DNA of 64,000 nucleotides. It comes from Campylobacter ornithocola (GTDB lineage Bacteria; Campylobacterota; Campylobacteria; Campylobacterales; Campylobacteraceae). Under the pieces are notes generated by a model, which did no database searches, had not been told where the DNA came from, and was given only the letters and a program-made list of their open reading frames with translations. Both the position numbers and the translations under genes were made by a program. Shown one piece after another: positions 38,344 through 48,953 of the stretch; the stretch's first letter is position 1, and the number at the start of each line of letters is the position of its first letter. The stretch is taken from NCBI RefSeq assembly GCF_013201605.1, contig NZ_CP053848.1:310001-374000 (forward strand). The letters are read 5' to 3'.

Positions 38344-39484
38344 AATAGAAAAACTTTTAAAAGAACTTTGCCCTAATGGCGTAGAGTTTAAAAAGCTAGA
38401 TGAGATCTTTGATATTAAAAATGGATATACTCCATCAAAAGCAAATAAAGATTTTTGGAATGACGGAACTATTCCTTGGTTTAGAATGGATGATATTCGT
38501 ACTAATGGCAGAATTTTGAGTGATTCGTTGCAGCATATTACCAAACAGGCTTTAAAAGGTGGTAAAATTTTTCCTAAAAATTCTATTATTATCTCAACTA
38601 CTGCAACCATTGGAGAACATGCTTTGGTAGTTGTTGATTCGATGGCAAATCAACAATTCACATATTTAAGTAAAAAGGCAAATTGCGATCTTTCTATTGA
38701 TATGAAATTTATTTATTACTATTGTTTTATCTTGGGAGAATGGTGTAAGCAAAATACAAATATTTCTGGTTTTGCATCTGTAGATATGAAATCATTTAAA
38801 AAATTTCAAATTCCTATTCCGCCACTTGAAGTTCAAGAAGAAATTGTGAAAATTTTAGACACCTTTACTAAATTAGAAGCAGAGCTAGAAGCAGAGCTAG
38901 AAGCACGCCGTCGTCAGTATGAGTATTATCGTAATAAACTTTTATCTTTTGAGTATTTAGACAAAAATGGGGGGGGGTATGAGCTAAAAATGCTAGGTGA
39001 AGTGTGTGAGATTGCAAATGGCAGAGATTATAGACATTTGAATAACGGAAATATTCCAGTGTATGGCACAGGTGGTAAAATGCTTTGTGTGGATAATTTT
39101 TTATATGAAGGGGAAAGTGTTTGCATAGGCAGAAAGGGAACTATTGATAAACCTTTTTATCTTAATGAAAAATTTTGGGCTGTTGATACTTTATTTTTTA
39201 CAAAAAATTTTAAAAACTACATAATTCCAAAATTTCTATTTTATATTTTTACTTATATTGATTGGAAACAGCACAATCAATCGTTAGATCGCCCTAGTTT
39301 AACAAAAGTAATACTTGAAAAAATCCAAATTCCTATCCCATCATTAAAAACACAAGAAAAAATAGTAAGTATTTTAGATAAATTCCACACACTCACCACA
39401 GATTTACAAAGTGGAATTCCTGCAGAGATAAAAGCAAGAAAAAAGCAGTATGAATACTATAGAAATAAATTATTAACTTTTTAA
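38336..39484 (+). CDS. hsdS: Type I restriction-modification specificity subunit HsdS, probably phase-variable
   Basis: The DNA-recognition subunit, 382 residues. Target recognition domain 1 covers about residues 1-165 and domain 2 about 217-350. Each is followed by a conserved helix ending QYEYYRNKLLSF or QYEYYRNKLLTF. The central linker has a 4-residue repeat, EAEL-EAEL-EAR, encoded by a 12-bp tandem repeat, like TAEL in EcoR124I. A run of nine G at 38969-38977 encodes Gly-Gly-Gly at 212-214; loss or gain of one G brings a stop within 5 codons. The present G9 state is full length. AAAGG is six bases before ATG 38336. Confidence 0.92.
   Translation: MNKIEKLLKELCPNGVEFKKLDEIFDIKNGYTPSKANKDFWNDGTIPWFRMDDIRTNGRILSDSLQHITKQALKGGKIFPKNSIIISTTATIGEHALVVVDSMANQQFTYLSKKANCDLSIDMKFIYYYCFILGEWCKQNTNISGFASVDMKSFKKFQIPIPPLEVQEEIVKILDTFTKLEAELEAELEARRRQYEYYRNKLLSFEYLDKNGGGYELKMLGEVCEIANGRDYRHLNNGNIPVYGTGGKMLCVDNFLYEGESVCIGRKGTIDKPFYLNEKFWAVDTLFFTKNFKNYIIPKFLFYIFTYIDWKQHNQSLDRPSLTKVILEKIQIPIPSLKTQEKIVSILDKFHTLTTDLQSGIPAEIKARKKQYEYYRNKLLTF
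38876..38905 (+). repeat. 12-bp tandem repeat in hsdS linker
   Basis: GAAGCAGAGCTA occurs twice in a row (38876-38887 and 38888-38899), followed by a half copy GAAGCA. Being a multiple of three, changes in number would lengthen the linker without breaking the frame. In EcoR124I such changes alter the spacer between the two half-sites. Confidence 0.85.
38969..38977 (+). repeat. Poly-G tract (G9) in hsdS
   Basis: Nine consecutive G in otherwise A/T-rich coding DNA. Runs of eight or more G are the typical contingency tracts of Campylobacter. G8 would give a stop after 216 residues (TAA at the shifted AGC-TAA), G10 after 215 (TGA). An in-frame ATG at 38990 could restart the second half. Confidence 0.9.
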
Positions 39485-39493
39485 GGAAGCTAT

Positions 39494-41029
39494 ATGAAAA
39501 GCGTGATTGAAAGAGAAGAATTACACAAAACTATTTGGAAAATTGCAAATGAATTGCGTGGAAGTGTAGATGGTTGGGATTTTAAAAGTTATGTTTTGGG
39601 ATTTTTGTTTTATTATTTTATCTGTGAAAATCTAAAGAGCTTTGTTTTGAAAGCTTATAAGCAAGATTATGAAAATTTAAGCGATGAAATGGCGGAAAAT
39701 GGCAAAAAAGAGATTATTAATGCTAAAGGATTTTTTATAAAACCAAGTTATCTTTTTTCTAGTATTCTTAAAAATGTAAATTTGGAAAATCTAAATGAAA
39801 AACTTAGCGATATTTTTAAAGAGATTGAAAGTAGTGCCAATGGGAGTGAGAGTGAAAAAAGCTTCAAAGGACTTTTTGATGATTTAGATCTTTATTCTAA
39901 TAAACTTGGGGCAAACAATCTAGAGCGTAATAAAAAGATTATAAAGATTATGGAGGCAATTTCTGAACTTAATTTGCATTATAATGAAAATGAGATTGAT
40001 GCTTTTGGTGATGCTTATGAGTTTTTAATGACTATGTATGCAAGTAATGCAGGTAAAAGTGGAGGAGAATTTTTTACTCCACAAGAAGTAAGTAAACTTT
40101 TAGTAGAAATTACTTTACATAATAACAAAAAGCCAAATAAAGTTTATGATCCTGCATGTGGAAGTGGTTCGTTACTTTTGCAGTATAAAAAATCACTTAA
40201 AAGCGATCCAAAAAAGGGTTATTTTGGGCAAGAGATTAATATAACAACTTATAATCTTGCAAGAATGAATATGTTTTTGCACGATGTAAATTATACGCTT
40301 TTTGATATAGCACATGGCGATACTTTGATAAATCCTAACGAAGAACATAAAGACTTAGAGCCTTTTGATGCAATTGTTAGCAATCCACCTTATAGCACTA
40401 AATGGGAAGGTAAAAATAATGCACTTTTGATTAATGATGAAAGATTTAATAAAGCAGGGGTTTTAGCACCTACTTCTAAAGCAGATTTAGCTTTTGTGAT
40501 GCATTCGCTTTCTTGGCTTAGCGAGAAAGGAAGTGCGGCGATTGTTTGTTTTCCGGGTGTAATGTATAGAGGTGGTGCAGAAAAAGAAATAAGAAAATAT
40601 ATGATAGAAGAAAATTTTGTAGATTGTGTGATTTCTTTAGCTCCAAATCTCTTTTTTGGGACAGGTATTGCAGTGTGTATTCTGGTGCTTAGAAAAAACA
40701 AAACTGATAAAAATGTGCATTTTATCAATGCAAACGAAGAATTTATCAAAGTAACTAATAAAAACATACTAAGTAAAGAAAATTTAGAAAATATTTTAAA
40801 TCTTTATAAAGATAGGGTAGAAGTGCCATATCTTACTAAGTTAGTAAGTATAGAAGAAATAAAAAATAATGATTATAACTTAAGTGTGTCAAGTTATGTA
40901 GAAGCAAAAGATACGAGAGAAGCAATCGATATAAAAGCATTAAATTTAGAACTTGTTGAGATAGTAAAACGCCAAAGTATTTTAAGGGAACAAATTGATA
41001 ATCTCGTTGTAGAACTTGAAGGTAATTGA
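39494..41029 (+). CDS. hsdM: Type I restriction-modification methyltransferase subunit HsdM
   Basis: The N6-adenine methyltransferase subunit, 511 residues. The SAM-binding motif [13 protein letters not shown] lies near 218 and the catalytic NPPY in [14 protein letters not shown] near 296. An N-terminal helical region, [16 protein letters not shown], is typical of HsdM. It follows hsdS by 9 bases with AAGGAAGC before the ATG. Gene order R-S-M is that of several Campylobacter type I loci. A strong terminator follows. Confidence 0.94.
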   Translation: MKSVIEREELHKTIWKIANELRGSVDGWDFKSYVLGFLFYYFICENLKSFVLKAYKQDYENLSDEMAENGKKEIINAKGFFIKPSYLFSSILKNVNLENLNEKLSDIFKEIESSANGSESEKSFKGLFDDLDLYSNKLGANNLERNKKIIKIMEAISELNLHYNENEIDAFGDAYEFLMTMYASNAGKSGGEFFTPQEVSKLLVEITLHNNKKPNKVYDPACGSGSLLLQYKKSLKSDPKKGYFGQEINITTYNLARMNMFLHDVNYTLFDIAHGDTLINPNEEHKDLEPFDAIVSNPPYSTKWEGKNNALLINDERFNKAGVLAPTSKADLAFVMHSLSWLSEKGSAAIVCFPGVMYRGGAEKEIRKYMIEENFVDCVISLAPNLFFGTGIAVCILVLRKNKTDKNVHFINANEEFIKVTNKNILSKENLENILNLYKDRVEVPYLTKLVSIEEIKNNDYNLSVSSYVEAKDTREAIDIKALNLELVEIVKRQSILREQIDNLVVELEGN

Positions 41030-41038
41030 AATTAATAT

Positions 41039-41070
41039 GAGAATATTTGCTCAAATATTCTCTATTTTTT
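41039..41070 (+). terminator. Rho-independent terminator after hsdM
   Basis: GAGAATATTT and AAATATTCTC form a perfect 10-bp stem with GCTC loop, followed by TATTTTTT. The converging fdhTU transcript could also use the stem. Confidence 0.82.
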
Positions 41071-41090
41071 AAACTTAAAATTAAAACTTA

Positions 41091-41318
41091 TCAAGATTTT
41101 TGAATTAAAAATCTAAGCGTTGGTCCATCTTGATTGATTTCTAGAACTTTAAAACCACGATTTTTAGCATCATGAGGTATAGAATTGATACTTTGTGGAC
41201 AATCACATAAGATTTCTAAAATTTCACCCGATTTTAATTCTTTTAAAGCTTCAATAGTTGCTATAGCAGGGTATGGACAGGCTTCACCTTCTAAATTTAG
41301 ACTATAAGTAATCTTCAT
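41091..41318 (-). CDS. fdhU: TusA-family protein FdhU
   Basis: A 75-residue TusA/YeeD-type protein with the active cysteine in NLEGEACPYPAIATIEALKE at residues 8-27 and a second region ILCDCPQSINSIPHDAKNRG. It corresponds to Cj1501, one of the fdhTU genes required in C. jejuni for selenium-dependent formate dehydrogenase. It follows fdhT by 11 bases on the same strand. The likely role is a soluble carrier of selenium or sulfur from the FdhT transporter; the carrier step is inferred. Confidence 0.88.
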   Translation of the reverse strand: MKITYSLNLEGEACPYPAIATIEALKELKSGEILEILCDCPQSINSIPHDAKNRGFKVLEINQDGPTLRFLIQKS

Positions 41319-41329
41319 TTTATATCCTT

Positions 41330-42532
41330 TTAAACTAGTTTTTTAAAAAAATATTTTTTGTAAATTAAAACAAAAATAAATAGCAAAACAAGGAGAGTTA
41401 AGTTTATATATAATCCACCTAAATTTCCAAAATAATTTAATAAGTTAATCTTTATACCATCTTTAAAAAAAGGAGGTAAAAAATCATAAGTTAAAGCTAA
41501 AATCATCGTTCCTATGATATTTGCAAATCCTACTATCATAAAATGTACTTGCCCTTCGCAAGCTCGATATGTCCAACCACACTCGCAACCGCCGGCAAAT
41601 ACTATACCAAAACCAAATAAGAATGCTCCTATAGCTACAGCAGGGCTTAATTCTATAAGTTTGCTAGTATGTCCTTGTAAAATGAAAGCAAAAGCAATGA
41701 TTGAAGCTATCATCATAGCAAATAAAGTTGCTTTTATAGTGTTATCTCTACCAAATAAAAATAAATCTCTAAAACAAGAAGTAAAACAAATTTGACCACG
41801 AGCAATAATAAAGCCAAAAACAAATCCAAAAATAAGTGCCAATGCCAGAAGGCTTTGTTTGTTTTGTGTATCAATATTTCCATTTGTAAACCCAAGATAA
41901 AAAACCCAAGATAAAAAAAATATAAAAAATACCACACCTAGAAAAAAATGCCACCTTGCGCGTTTTTTATTGTGAATTAAAGGTTTATTTTCTTTATTTA
42001 CACATTGAAGTTTTGCTTTTGGTTTAAAAAACGAAATATTGCAAATTTTTACGCCAAAATAAATTCCTAAAATCATGAAAAAAGTAAAAAACCAAGTGTG
42101 TAAAGAAAAATAAGGCAAGCCTGTGAAAAAATTTGCTAAATTGCATCCAAAAGCAAGTCTTGCACCATAACCTGAAAGAATTCCTCCTATTAAGGCTTGA
42201 AATATACGTATTTTACTTGCACTTAGACGAAATTTTACCTTATTTGCTAAAAGTGCAGCCACCAAACAACCTATAAACATACCTATAAGCATGATACCAT
42301 CAGTTCTACTTAAAGGAGTGCCATCTAAATTTTGCTTTTGATAATAAGAATACGAGCTTAGATCTATACCAAAAATTTCTAAAAATTCGCCACCCCAACG
42401 TGTCATTTCACCAGTAACAGCCCAAACACCACCAAAAATTCCAAAATACACTGCACTTAAAATTCCAAGAGCAATGAAACTATGAGAATTGTCCCAAAAA
42501 TTGATTAAATATTTTTGTTTGAAAGATTGCAT
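41330..42532 (-). CDS. fdhT: YedE-family selenium/sulfur transporter FdhT
   Basis: A 400-residue membrane protein of the YeeE/YedE family, with about ten spans in two similar halves. Conserved cysteines that relay sulfur or selenium are seen in RLAFGCNLANFFTG near residue 130, ARGQICFTSCFRDLF near 250 and AGGCECGWTYRACEGQ near 320. It corresponds to Cj1500. The start is ATG 42532 (MQSFKQKY) after AGGA at good spacing; a start nine codons earlier lacks a ribosome site. It is divergent from selC. In C. jejuni, loss of fdhT lowers formate dehydrogenase activity when selenium is scarce. Confidence 0.9.
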   Translation of the reverse strand: MQSFKQKYLINFWDNSHSFIALGILSAVYFGIFGGVWAVTGEMTRWGGEFLEIFGIDLSSYSYYQKQNLDGTPLSRTDGIMLIGMFIGCLVAALLANKVKFRLSASKIRIFQALIGGILSGYGARLAFGCNLANFFTGLPYFSLHTWFFTFFMILGIYFGVKICNISFFKPKAKLQCVNKENKPLIHNKKRARWHFFLGVVFFIFFLSWVFYLGFTNGNIDTQNKQSLLALALIFGFVFGFIIARGQICFTSCFRDLFLFGRDNTIKATLFAMMIASIIAFAFILQGHTSKLIELSPAVAIGAFLFGFGIVFAGGCECGWTYRACEGQVHFMIVGFANIIGTMILALTYDFLPPFFKDGIKINLLNYFGNLGGLYINLTLLVLLFIFVLIYKKYFFKKLV

Positions 42533-42663
42533 ATAAAATCCTATATTTGTTTTTGTCAAACCTTGACACTAGGAATAAATAAGTCCATTATATCTAAAAA
42601 TTTTAAAAACTAATATTGATAAGGTATGCATTTAATTTTTGTTTTAATTAAAAAATGTTAAGG

Positions 42664-42669
42664 TATAAT
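42664..42669 (+). promoter_or_regulatory. Putative -10 element for selC
   Basis: TATAAT ten bases before the tRNA 5' end, a spacing that fits direct transcription of the tRNA. Confidence 0.55.
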
Positions 42670-42678
42670 AATTCTTTT

Positions 42679-44466
<1,788 letters not shown>

Positions 44467-44467
<1 letters not shown>

Positions 44468-44982
44468 TGAAAAAAATAATATATTTATTAGCTTTTTTAA
44501 ATTTTTTAAATGCACAACAAAATTGTGAGCAGTATTTTGAAGCAAGAAAAGAACAAATGCAAGAACAAATTAGAGAATACGATGAAGCTAGGCAAAGCTT
44601 AGAAGCTTATAGAGCTTCTTTTGAGGCTTTGCAAAAAGAAAAAATGCAAGCTTTAGAAAAAAAAGAGGCAGATATTAATGCGAGTTTAGAACAAATTAAA
44701 ACTTTAAAAGAACAAAATGAACATATATTGGAAGCAACTAGAGAAAATCTACAAACAATTAATGATAAAACAATGGGGCGTATCACTGAAATTTATGCTA
44801 AAATGAAAGATGTAGCTGTTGCTGGTATATTAAGTGAGATGGAACCAGATGAAGCTTCAAAAATTTTACTTTCACTTGATCCTAGAAAAATTTCATCTAT
44901 TATGGCCAAAATGGATCCTAAAAAAGCTTCGGATTTAACACTGCTTTTGAAAAATTTAGATCAAAATGCAAGTTCGCAGTAA
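44467..44982 (+). CDS. MotE-like periplasmic flagellar protein with MgtE-N-like domain
   Basis: A 171-residue protein with signal peptide (KKIIYLLAFLNFLNAQQ), then a coiled coil (residues 25-105), then an MgtE N-terminal-like domain with AVAGILSEMEPDEASKILLSL and MAKMDPKKASDL. This is the plan of MotE, a periplasmic chaperone of the flagellar motor in epsilonproteobacteria. It corresponds to C. jejuni Cj1496c, reported as an N-glycosylated protein. The start is GTG 44467, overlapping the fliJ stop (TAGTG), with AAGGA upstream. Confidence 0.82.
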
Positions 44983-45043
44983 GTTTTAAGCAGTTTTTAC
45001 CTTTTTTTTAGTATTATTTCAATAAAAATAAAAAGGTGGATAA

Positions 45044-45595
45044 ATGCGTATCAAACCAGCTCATATACCTTATATAGCAAATAAAATAATACTTGATTTA
45101 ATGCATTCTTCTTTTGTAAAAATTAAAGATGATAGTCAAAAACTTTTAAAAATAGCAAAAGAAATTATAGAAATAGATGTTTTAAATGAGCGTAAACTTG
45201 ATGAAAAAGCAAAAGAACTTTTAGAAAGTCAAGAAGATGAAATTGAGTTTATGCAAATAGATAGAAAAAATATGTTTTGGATGATCAAGAAAAAATTGGC
45301 TAGTGAGTTTAAATTTATGCTTGATAGTGAAGATAGATATAATAATCTTTCTCATAAAATTTTAGAAAATTTAGTAGAAGAGGACTTGATAAATTATAAT
45401 GTATCAGAAAATCGAGTGAAAAATCTCATCTTTTCAAGTATTATATCTTATTTAAAAGAGTATGAAAATTTAGAAGATTTAGTTTATGAAAAAATTTCAA
45501 ATTATAAAAGAAAACTTATTCCAGGTTCTGAAGAATATGAATTGATATTTGAGAAGCTTTATCAAGAAGAGCTTAGAAAAAAAGGACTTTTATGA
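45044..45595 (+). CDS. DUF507 family protein
   Basis: A 183-residue soluble helical protein matching the DUF507 family: MRIKPAHIPYIANKIILDLM at the start, repeated LDEKAKELLESQEDEIE and a second half with LSHKILENLVEEDLI. It contains two similar halves. Cj1495c is the C. jejuni match. AAAGGTGG precedes the ATG; the stop overlaps carA. Function unknown in the family. Confidence 0.85.
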   Translation: MRIKPAHIPYIANKIILDLMHSSFVKIKDDSQKLLKIAKEIIEIDVLNERKLDEKAKELLESQEDEIEFMQIDRKNMFWMIKKKLASEFKFMLDSEDRYNNLSHKILENLVEEDLINYNVSENRVKNLIFSSIISYLKEYENLEDLVYEKISNYKRKLIPGSEEYELIFEKLYQEELRKKGLL

Positions 45596-46710
45596 AAGCG
45601 TATATTTATATAGAAAATGATATTTTTTTAAGTACAAAAGCTTTTGGAGAAGGTGGAACTTTTTTTGGAGAGCTTGTTTTTAATACTTCTTTGACGGGAT
45701 ATCAAGAAATCATATCAGATCCATCTTATGCAGGTCAATTTGTAATTTTTTCAATGCCAGAAATTGGTATAGTTGGTGTAAATGATGAAGATAATGAAAG
45801 TAAAGAAGTTTTTGCTAGTGGTATAATTATAAGAGAATTGAATGAAGATTATTCTAATTTTAGAGCTAATAATTCTTTAAGTACTTATCTGAAAAAGCAT
45901 GGCAAAATAGGACTTTGTGAAATTGATACAAGGTTTTTGGTTAAAATGATTAGAGATTGTGGTAATTTAAGGGCTGTGATTTCTACAGAAATTAAAGATA
46001 AAGAAGAGCTTAAAAAAATGCTTCTTTCAAGTGCTAAAATTGATGAGGTGAATTATGTAGCACAAGTTAGCACAAAAAACTCTTATAAACATAGTAAAGG
46101 TGCTTGGGAACATAGTAAAAAAGCTTATGAAAATGTAAAGTCAATTGGTAAAAAAGTTGCTGTGATTGATTATGGTGTAAAAGAAAATATTTTAAATGAA
46201 TTGGTAAGCGTGGGGCTTGAAGTAGAAGTTTTTCCTTACAACACCAAAGCAAAAGAATTGATTGATTTATACCAAAAAGGTAAAATTCATGGAGTATTTT
46301 TATCAAATGGTCCAGGTGAGCCAAAAATTTTAAAAGATGAAATAGTTGAGATTAAAAAATTAGCAGAAGCTAAAATTCCTATGCTTGGTATTTGCTTAGG
46401 ACATCAACTTTTAAGCAATGCTTTTGGTTACGAAACTTATAAGATGAAATTTGGTCAACATGGAGCAAATCATCCTGTAATTAATCTTGCTAATAACACA
46501 GTGGAGATTACAGCACAAAATCACAACTATAATATTCCTGAAGAAATCGCAGAAGTTGCAATTATTACTCATAGAAATTTATTTGGCGATAATGTAGAAG
46601 GTGTAAGATATAAAAATTATCCTATTATTTCAGTGCAACATCATCCAGAAAGTTCCTCAGGACCCCATGAGAGTAAATATATTTTTAAAGAATTTTTAGA
46701 GCTTTTGTGA
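45592..46710 (+). CDS. carA: Carbamoyl-phosphate synthase small subunit CarA
   Basis: The glutamine amidotransferase subunit for carbamoyl phosphate, used in arginine and pyrimidine synthesis. The N-terminal domain shows FNTSLTGYQEIISDPSYAGQ; the class I amidotransferase domain has GPGEP near residue 240, the nucleophile Cys in MLGICLGHQLLS near 266 and the His-Glu pair in SVQHHPESSSGPHES near 348. The start overlaps the DUF507 stop and the end overlaps the next gene. carB is not in the window. Corresponds to Cj1494c. Confidence 0.96.
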   Translation: MKAYIYIENDIFLSTKAFGEGGTFFGELVFNTSLTGYQEIISDPSYAGQFVIFSMPEIGIVGVNDEDNESKEVFASGIIIRELNEDYSNFRANNSLSTYLKKHGKIGLCEIDTRFLVKMIRDCGNLRAVISTEIKDKEELKKMLLSSAKIDEVNYVAQVSTKNSYKHSKGAWEHSKKAYENVKSIGKKVAVIDYGVKENILNELVSVGLEVEVFPYNTKAKELIDLYQKGKIHGVFLSNGPGEPKILKDEIVEIKKLAEAKIPMLGICLGHQLLSNAFGYETYKMKFGQHGANHPVINLANNTVEITAQNHNYNIPEEIAEVAIITHRNLFGDNVEGVRYKNYPIISVQHHPESSSGPHESKYIFKEFLELL

Positions 46711-47369
46711 ATTTAGATTTTATTGCTTTGGCGAGTATAGCTTTTCTTTCTAGTTTTGGACATTGTTATGGAATGTGTGGAGGTTTTGTTTTAGCTTATA
46801 CTCAGCTTTCAAAGCAAATTAAACTCCCTTTTTTTCTTTTAGTTTTTTCTTATCATATTTCAAGAATTTTAGCTTATGTGTGTTTGGGTATATTTTTTGG
46901 TTTTTTTGGGAGCTTATTGTCTTTTACTGAATTTGCAAAAGGGATGATGTTTTTTATAATCGGAATTTTTATGATGACTTTGGCTTTTGCTTTGATATTT
47001 AAGGGAAAGCTTTTGGCTTTTTTTGAAGATTCTTTATTTTTTGATTGTATTATTAAAAAAAATATTTCTAAGTTAATTCAAAATAAGTCTTTAAAAAGCA
47101 CTCTTTTTTTAGGGTTTTTAAATGGTTTTGTGCCTTGTGGATTAGTGTATTTTTATATAGCTTTTGGTATGAGTGTGCAAAATGTTTATTTATCAGCATT
47201 AATTATGCTTGTTTTTGGTCTTTCAACTTTACCAGCATTGGTATTTTTTGCTTTTTTTTCTAAAACATTAAATGAAAAATTCCAAAAAACAGCTAGTTTA
47301 ATTTCTTATATTTTAATCTTTCTTTATGGGTTGTATTTTTCTTATACGGGTTTTATATTTACAAAGTAA
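46707..47369 (+). CDS. SafE/DsbD-like membrane protein upstream of ccoN
   Basis: A 220-residue protein with six predicted spans of the DsbD-like/TauE-SafE class. It has SSFGHCYGMCGGFVLAY at residues 15-31, with a pair of cysteines in the first helix, and NGFVPCGLVYFYIAFGMS near 137. Homologues near cytochrome oxidase genes are thought to handle thiols or copper, which would suit maturation of cbb3 oxidase; this is inference from family and context. The start is GTG 46707, within carA's end. Confidence 0.8.
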   Translation: MNLDFIALASIAFLSSFGHCYGMCGGFVLAYTQLSKQIKLPFFLLVFSYHISRILAYVCLGIFFGFFGSLLSFTEFAKGMMFFIIGIFMMTLAFALIFKGKLLAFFEDSLFFDCIIKKNISKLIQNKSLKSTLFLGFLNGFVPCGLVYFYIAFGMSVQNVYLSALIMLVFGLSTLPALVFFAFFSKTLNEKFQKTASLISYILIFLYGLYFSYTGFIFTK

Positions 47370-47427
47370 TTTATTAACAAATAATTAATAAATATGTTTT
47401 TTAAGCTAAAAAAGATATTAAATATCA

Positions 47428-47438
47428 TATAATATAAT
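47428..47438 (+). promoter_or_regulatory. Putative promoter of ccoNOQP
   Basis: Two overlapping TATAAT sequences lie about 40 bases before ccoN in a 106-base AT-rich gap. Confidence 0.5.
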
Positions 47439-47475
47439 GATTGCATAATTGCATAAAAAAACTTAAGGAGAGGAA

Positions 47476-48942
47476 ATGCACCCAGGAAATGCATTAAACT
47501 ATGACTATACGGTTGCTAAATACTTTATGTTTGCTACCTTATTGTTTGGTATTATTGGTATGGCTATTGGAACGCTTATTGCCTTTCAAATGGCTTATCC
47601 AGATTTAAACTATTTAGCTGGTGAATATGGTACTTTTTCAAGACTTAGACCATTGCACACTTCAGGTGTAATTTTTGGTTTTATGCTCTCAGGAATTTGG
47701 GCTACTTGGTATTATATTGGTCAGCGTGTATTAAAAGTTAGTATGGCAGAATCAAGCTTTTTAATGTTTGTAGGTAAATTGCATTTTTGGCTTTATATGA
47801 TCACTATGATTATAGCTGTTATTACTTTATTTGCTGGTGTTAGCACTTCAAAAGAATATGCAGAGCTTGAATGGCCACTTGATATATTGGTAGTTTTAGT
47901 TTGGGTTTTATGGGGTGTAAGTATTTTTGGACTTATTGGAATTCGCCGTGAAAAAACTTTATATGTTTCACTTTGGTACTATATAGCTACTTTTTTAGGT
48001 ATAGCAATGCTTTATTTGTTTAACAATATGGCTGTGCCTACATATTTTGTAAGTGGAATGGGTGATTGGTGGCATAGTGTTTCTATGTATGCAGGAACTA
48101 ATGATGCGTTGGTACAATGGTGGTATGGACATAATGCAGTTGCATTTGTATTTACTGTTGGTATTATTGCACAAATTTATTATTTTCTACCAAAAGAAAG
48201 TGGCCAGCCAATTTTCTCTTATAAATTATCTTTATTTGCGTTTTGGGGATTAATGTTTGTTTATCTATGGGCAGGTGGACACCATTTGATTTATTCAACT
48301 GTGCCTGATTGGATGCAAACTATGGGTTCTGTTTTTTCAATTGTTCTTATTTTGCCTTCTTGGGGTTCAGCAATTAATATCTTACTTACCATGAAAGGTG
48401 AGTGGAGTCAATTAAGAGAAAGTCCATTAATTAAATTTATGATTTTAGCTTCAACTTTCTATATGTTTTCAACTTTAGAGGGTCCAATTCTTTCTATTAA
48501 ATCAGTTAATGCATTAGCACACTTTACAGATTGGATTCCAGGTCACGTTCACGATGGTACTTTGGGTTGGGTTGGCTTTATGACTATGGCTGCACTTTAT
48601 CACATGGTTCCTAGAATGTTCAAAAGAGAACTATATAGTAAATCATTAATGGAAGCTCAATTTTGGATTCAAACTACAGGTATAGTATTATATTTTAGCT
48701 CTATGTGGATAGCAGGTATAACTCAAGGTATGATGTGGAGAGCAACTGATGAGTACGGTAATTTACTTTATACTTTCATTGATACTGTTGAGGCCATTAT
48801 TCCTTATTATTGGATTAGAGCTATAGGTGGCTTGTTATACTTAGTAGGATTTTTCATGTTTGTTTATAATATTTATAAATCAATTTCAGTGGGTAAAGTA
48901 CTTGACAAAGAACCAAAAAGTGCTTCACCTATGGCAGCATAA
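47476..48942 (+). CDS. ccoN: cbb3-type cytochrome c oxidase subunit I CcoN
   Basis: The catalytic haem-copper subunit of the high-affinity terminal oxidase. It has 488 residues and 12 spans. Haem b and b3/CuB ligands are recognisable in LHTSGVIFGFM near residue 59, WWYGHNAVAFVFTVG near 214, AGGHHLIYSTVPDW near 265 and WIPGHVHDGTLGWVGF near 352. AAGGAGAGG precedes the ATG. First gene of ccoNOQP. Adapted to microaerobic respiration. Confidence 0.97.
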   Translation: MHPGNALNYDYTVAKYFMFATLLFGIIGMAIGTLIAFQMAYPDLNYLAGEYGTFSRLRPLHTSGVIFGFMLSGIWATWYYIGQRVLKVSMAESSFLMFVGKLHFWLYMITMIIAVITLFAGVSTSKEYAELEWPLDILVVLVWVLWGVSIFGLIGIRREKTLYVSLWYYIATFLGIAMLYLFNNMAVPTYFVSGMGDWWHSVSMYAGTNDALVQWWYGHNAVAFVFTVGIIAQIYYFLPKESGQPIFSYKLSLFAFWGLMFVYLWAGGHHLIYSTVPDWMQTMGSVFSIVLILPSWGSAINILLTMKGEWSQLRESPLIKFMILASTFYMFSTLEGPILSIKSVNALAHFTDWIPGHVHDGTLGWVGFMTMAALYHMVPRMFKRELYSKSLMEAQFWIQTTGIVLYFSSMWIAGITQGMMWRATDEYGNLLYTFIDTVEAIIPYYWIRAIGGLLYLVGFFMFVYNIYKSISVGKVLDKEPKSASPMAA

Positions 48943-48953
48943 GGAGGAAAAAT

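Noticed and set aside
40390-40767. A long minus-strand frame inside hsdM, and similar antisense frames in other genes.
   Set aside because: They are mirror frames of well-supported coding sequence, without ribosome sites or recognisable domains.
35383-41029. The restriction locus as part of a larger defence island.
   Set aside because: Both flanks are ordinary metabolic genes (putP, fdhU) and no other defence gene is nearby.
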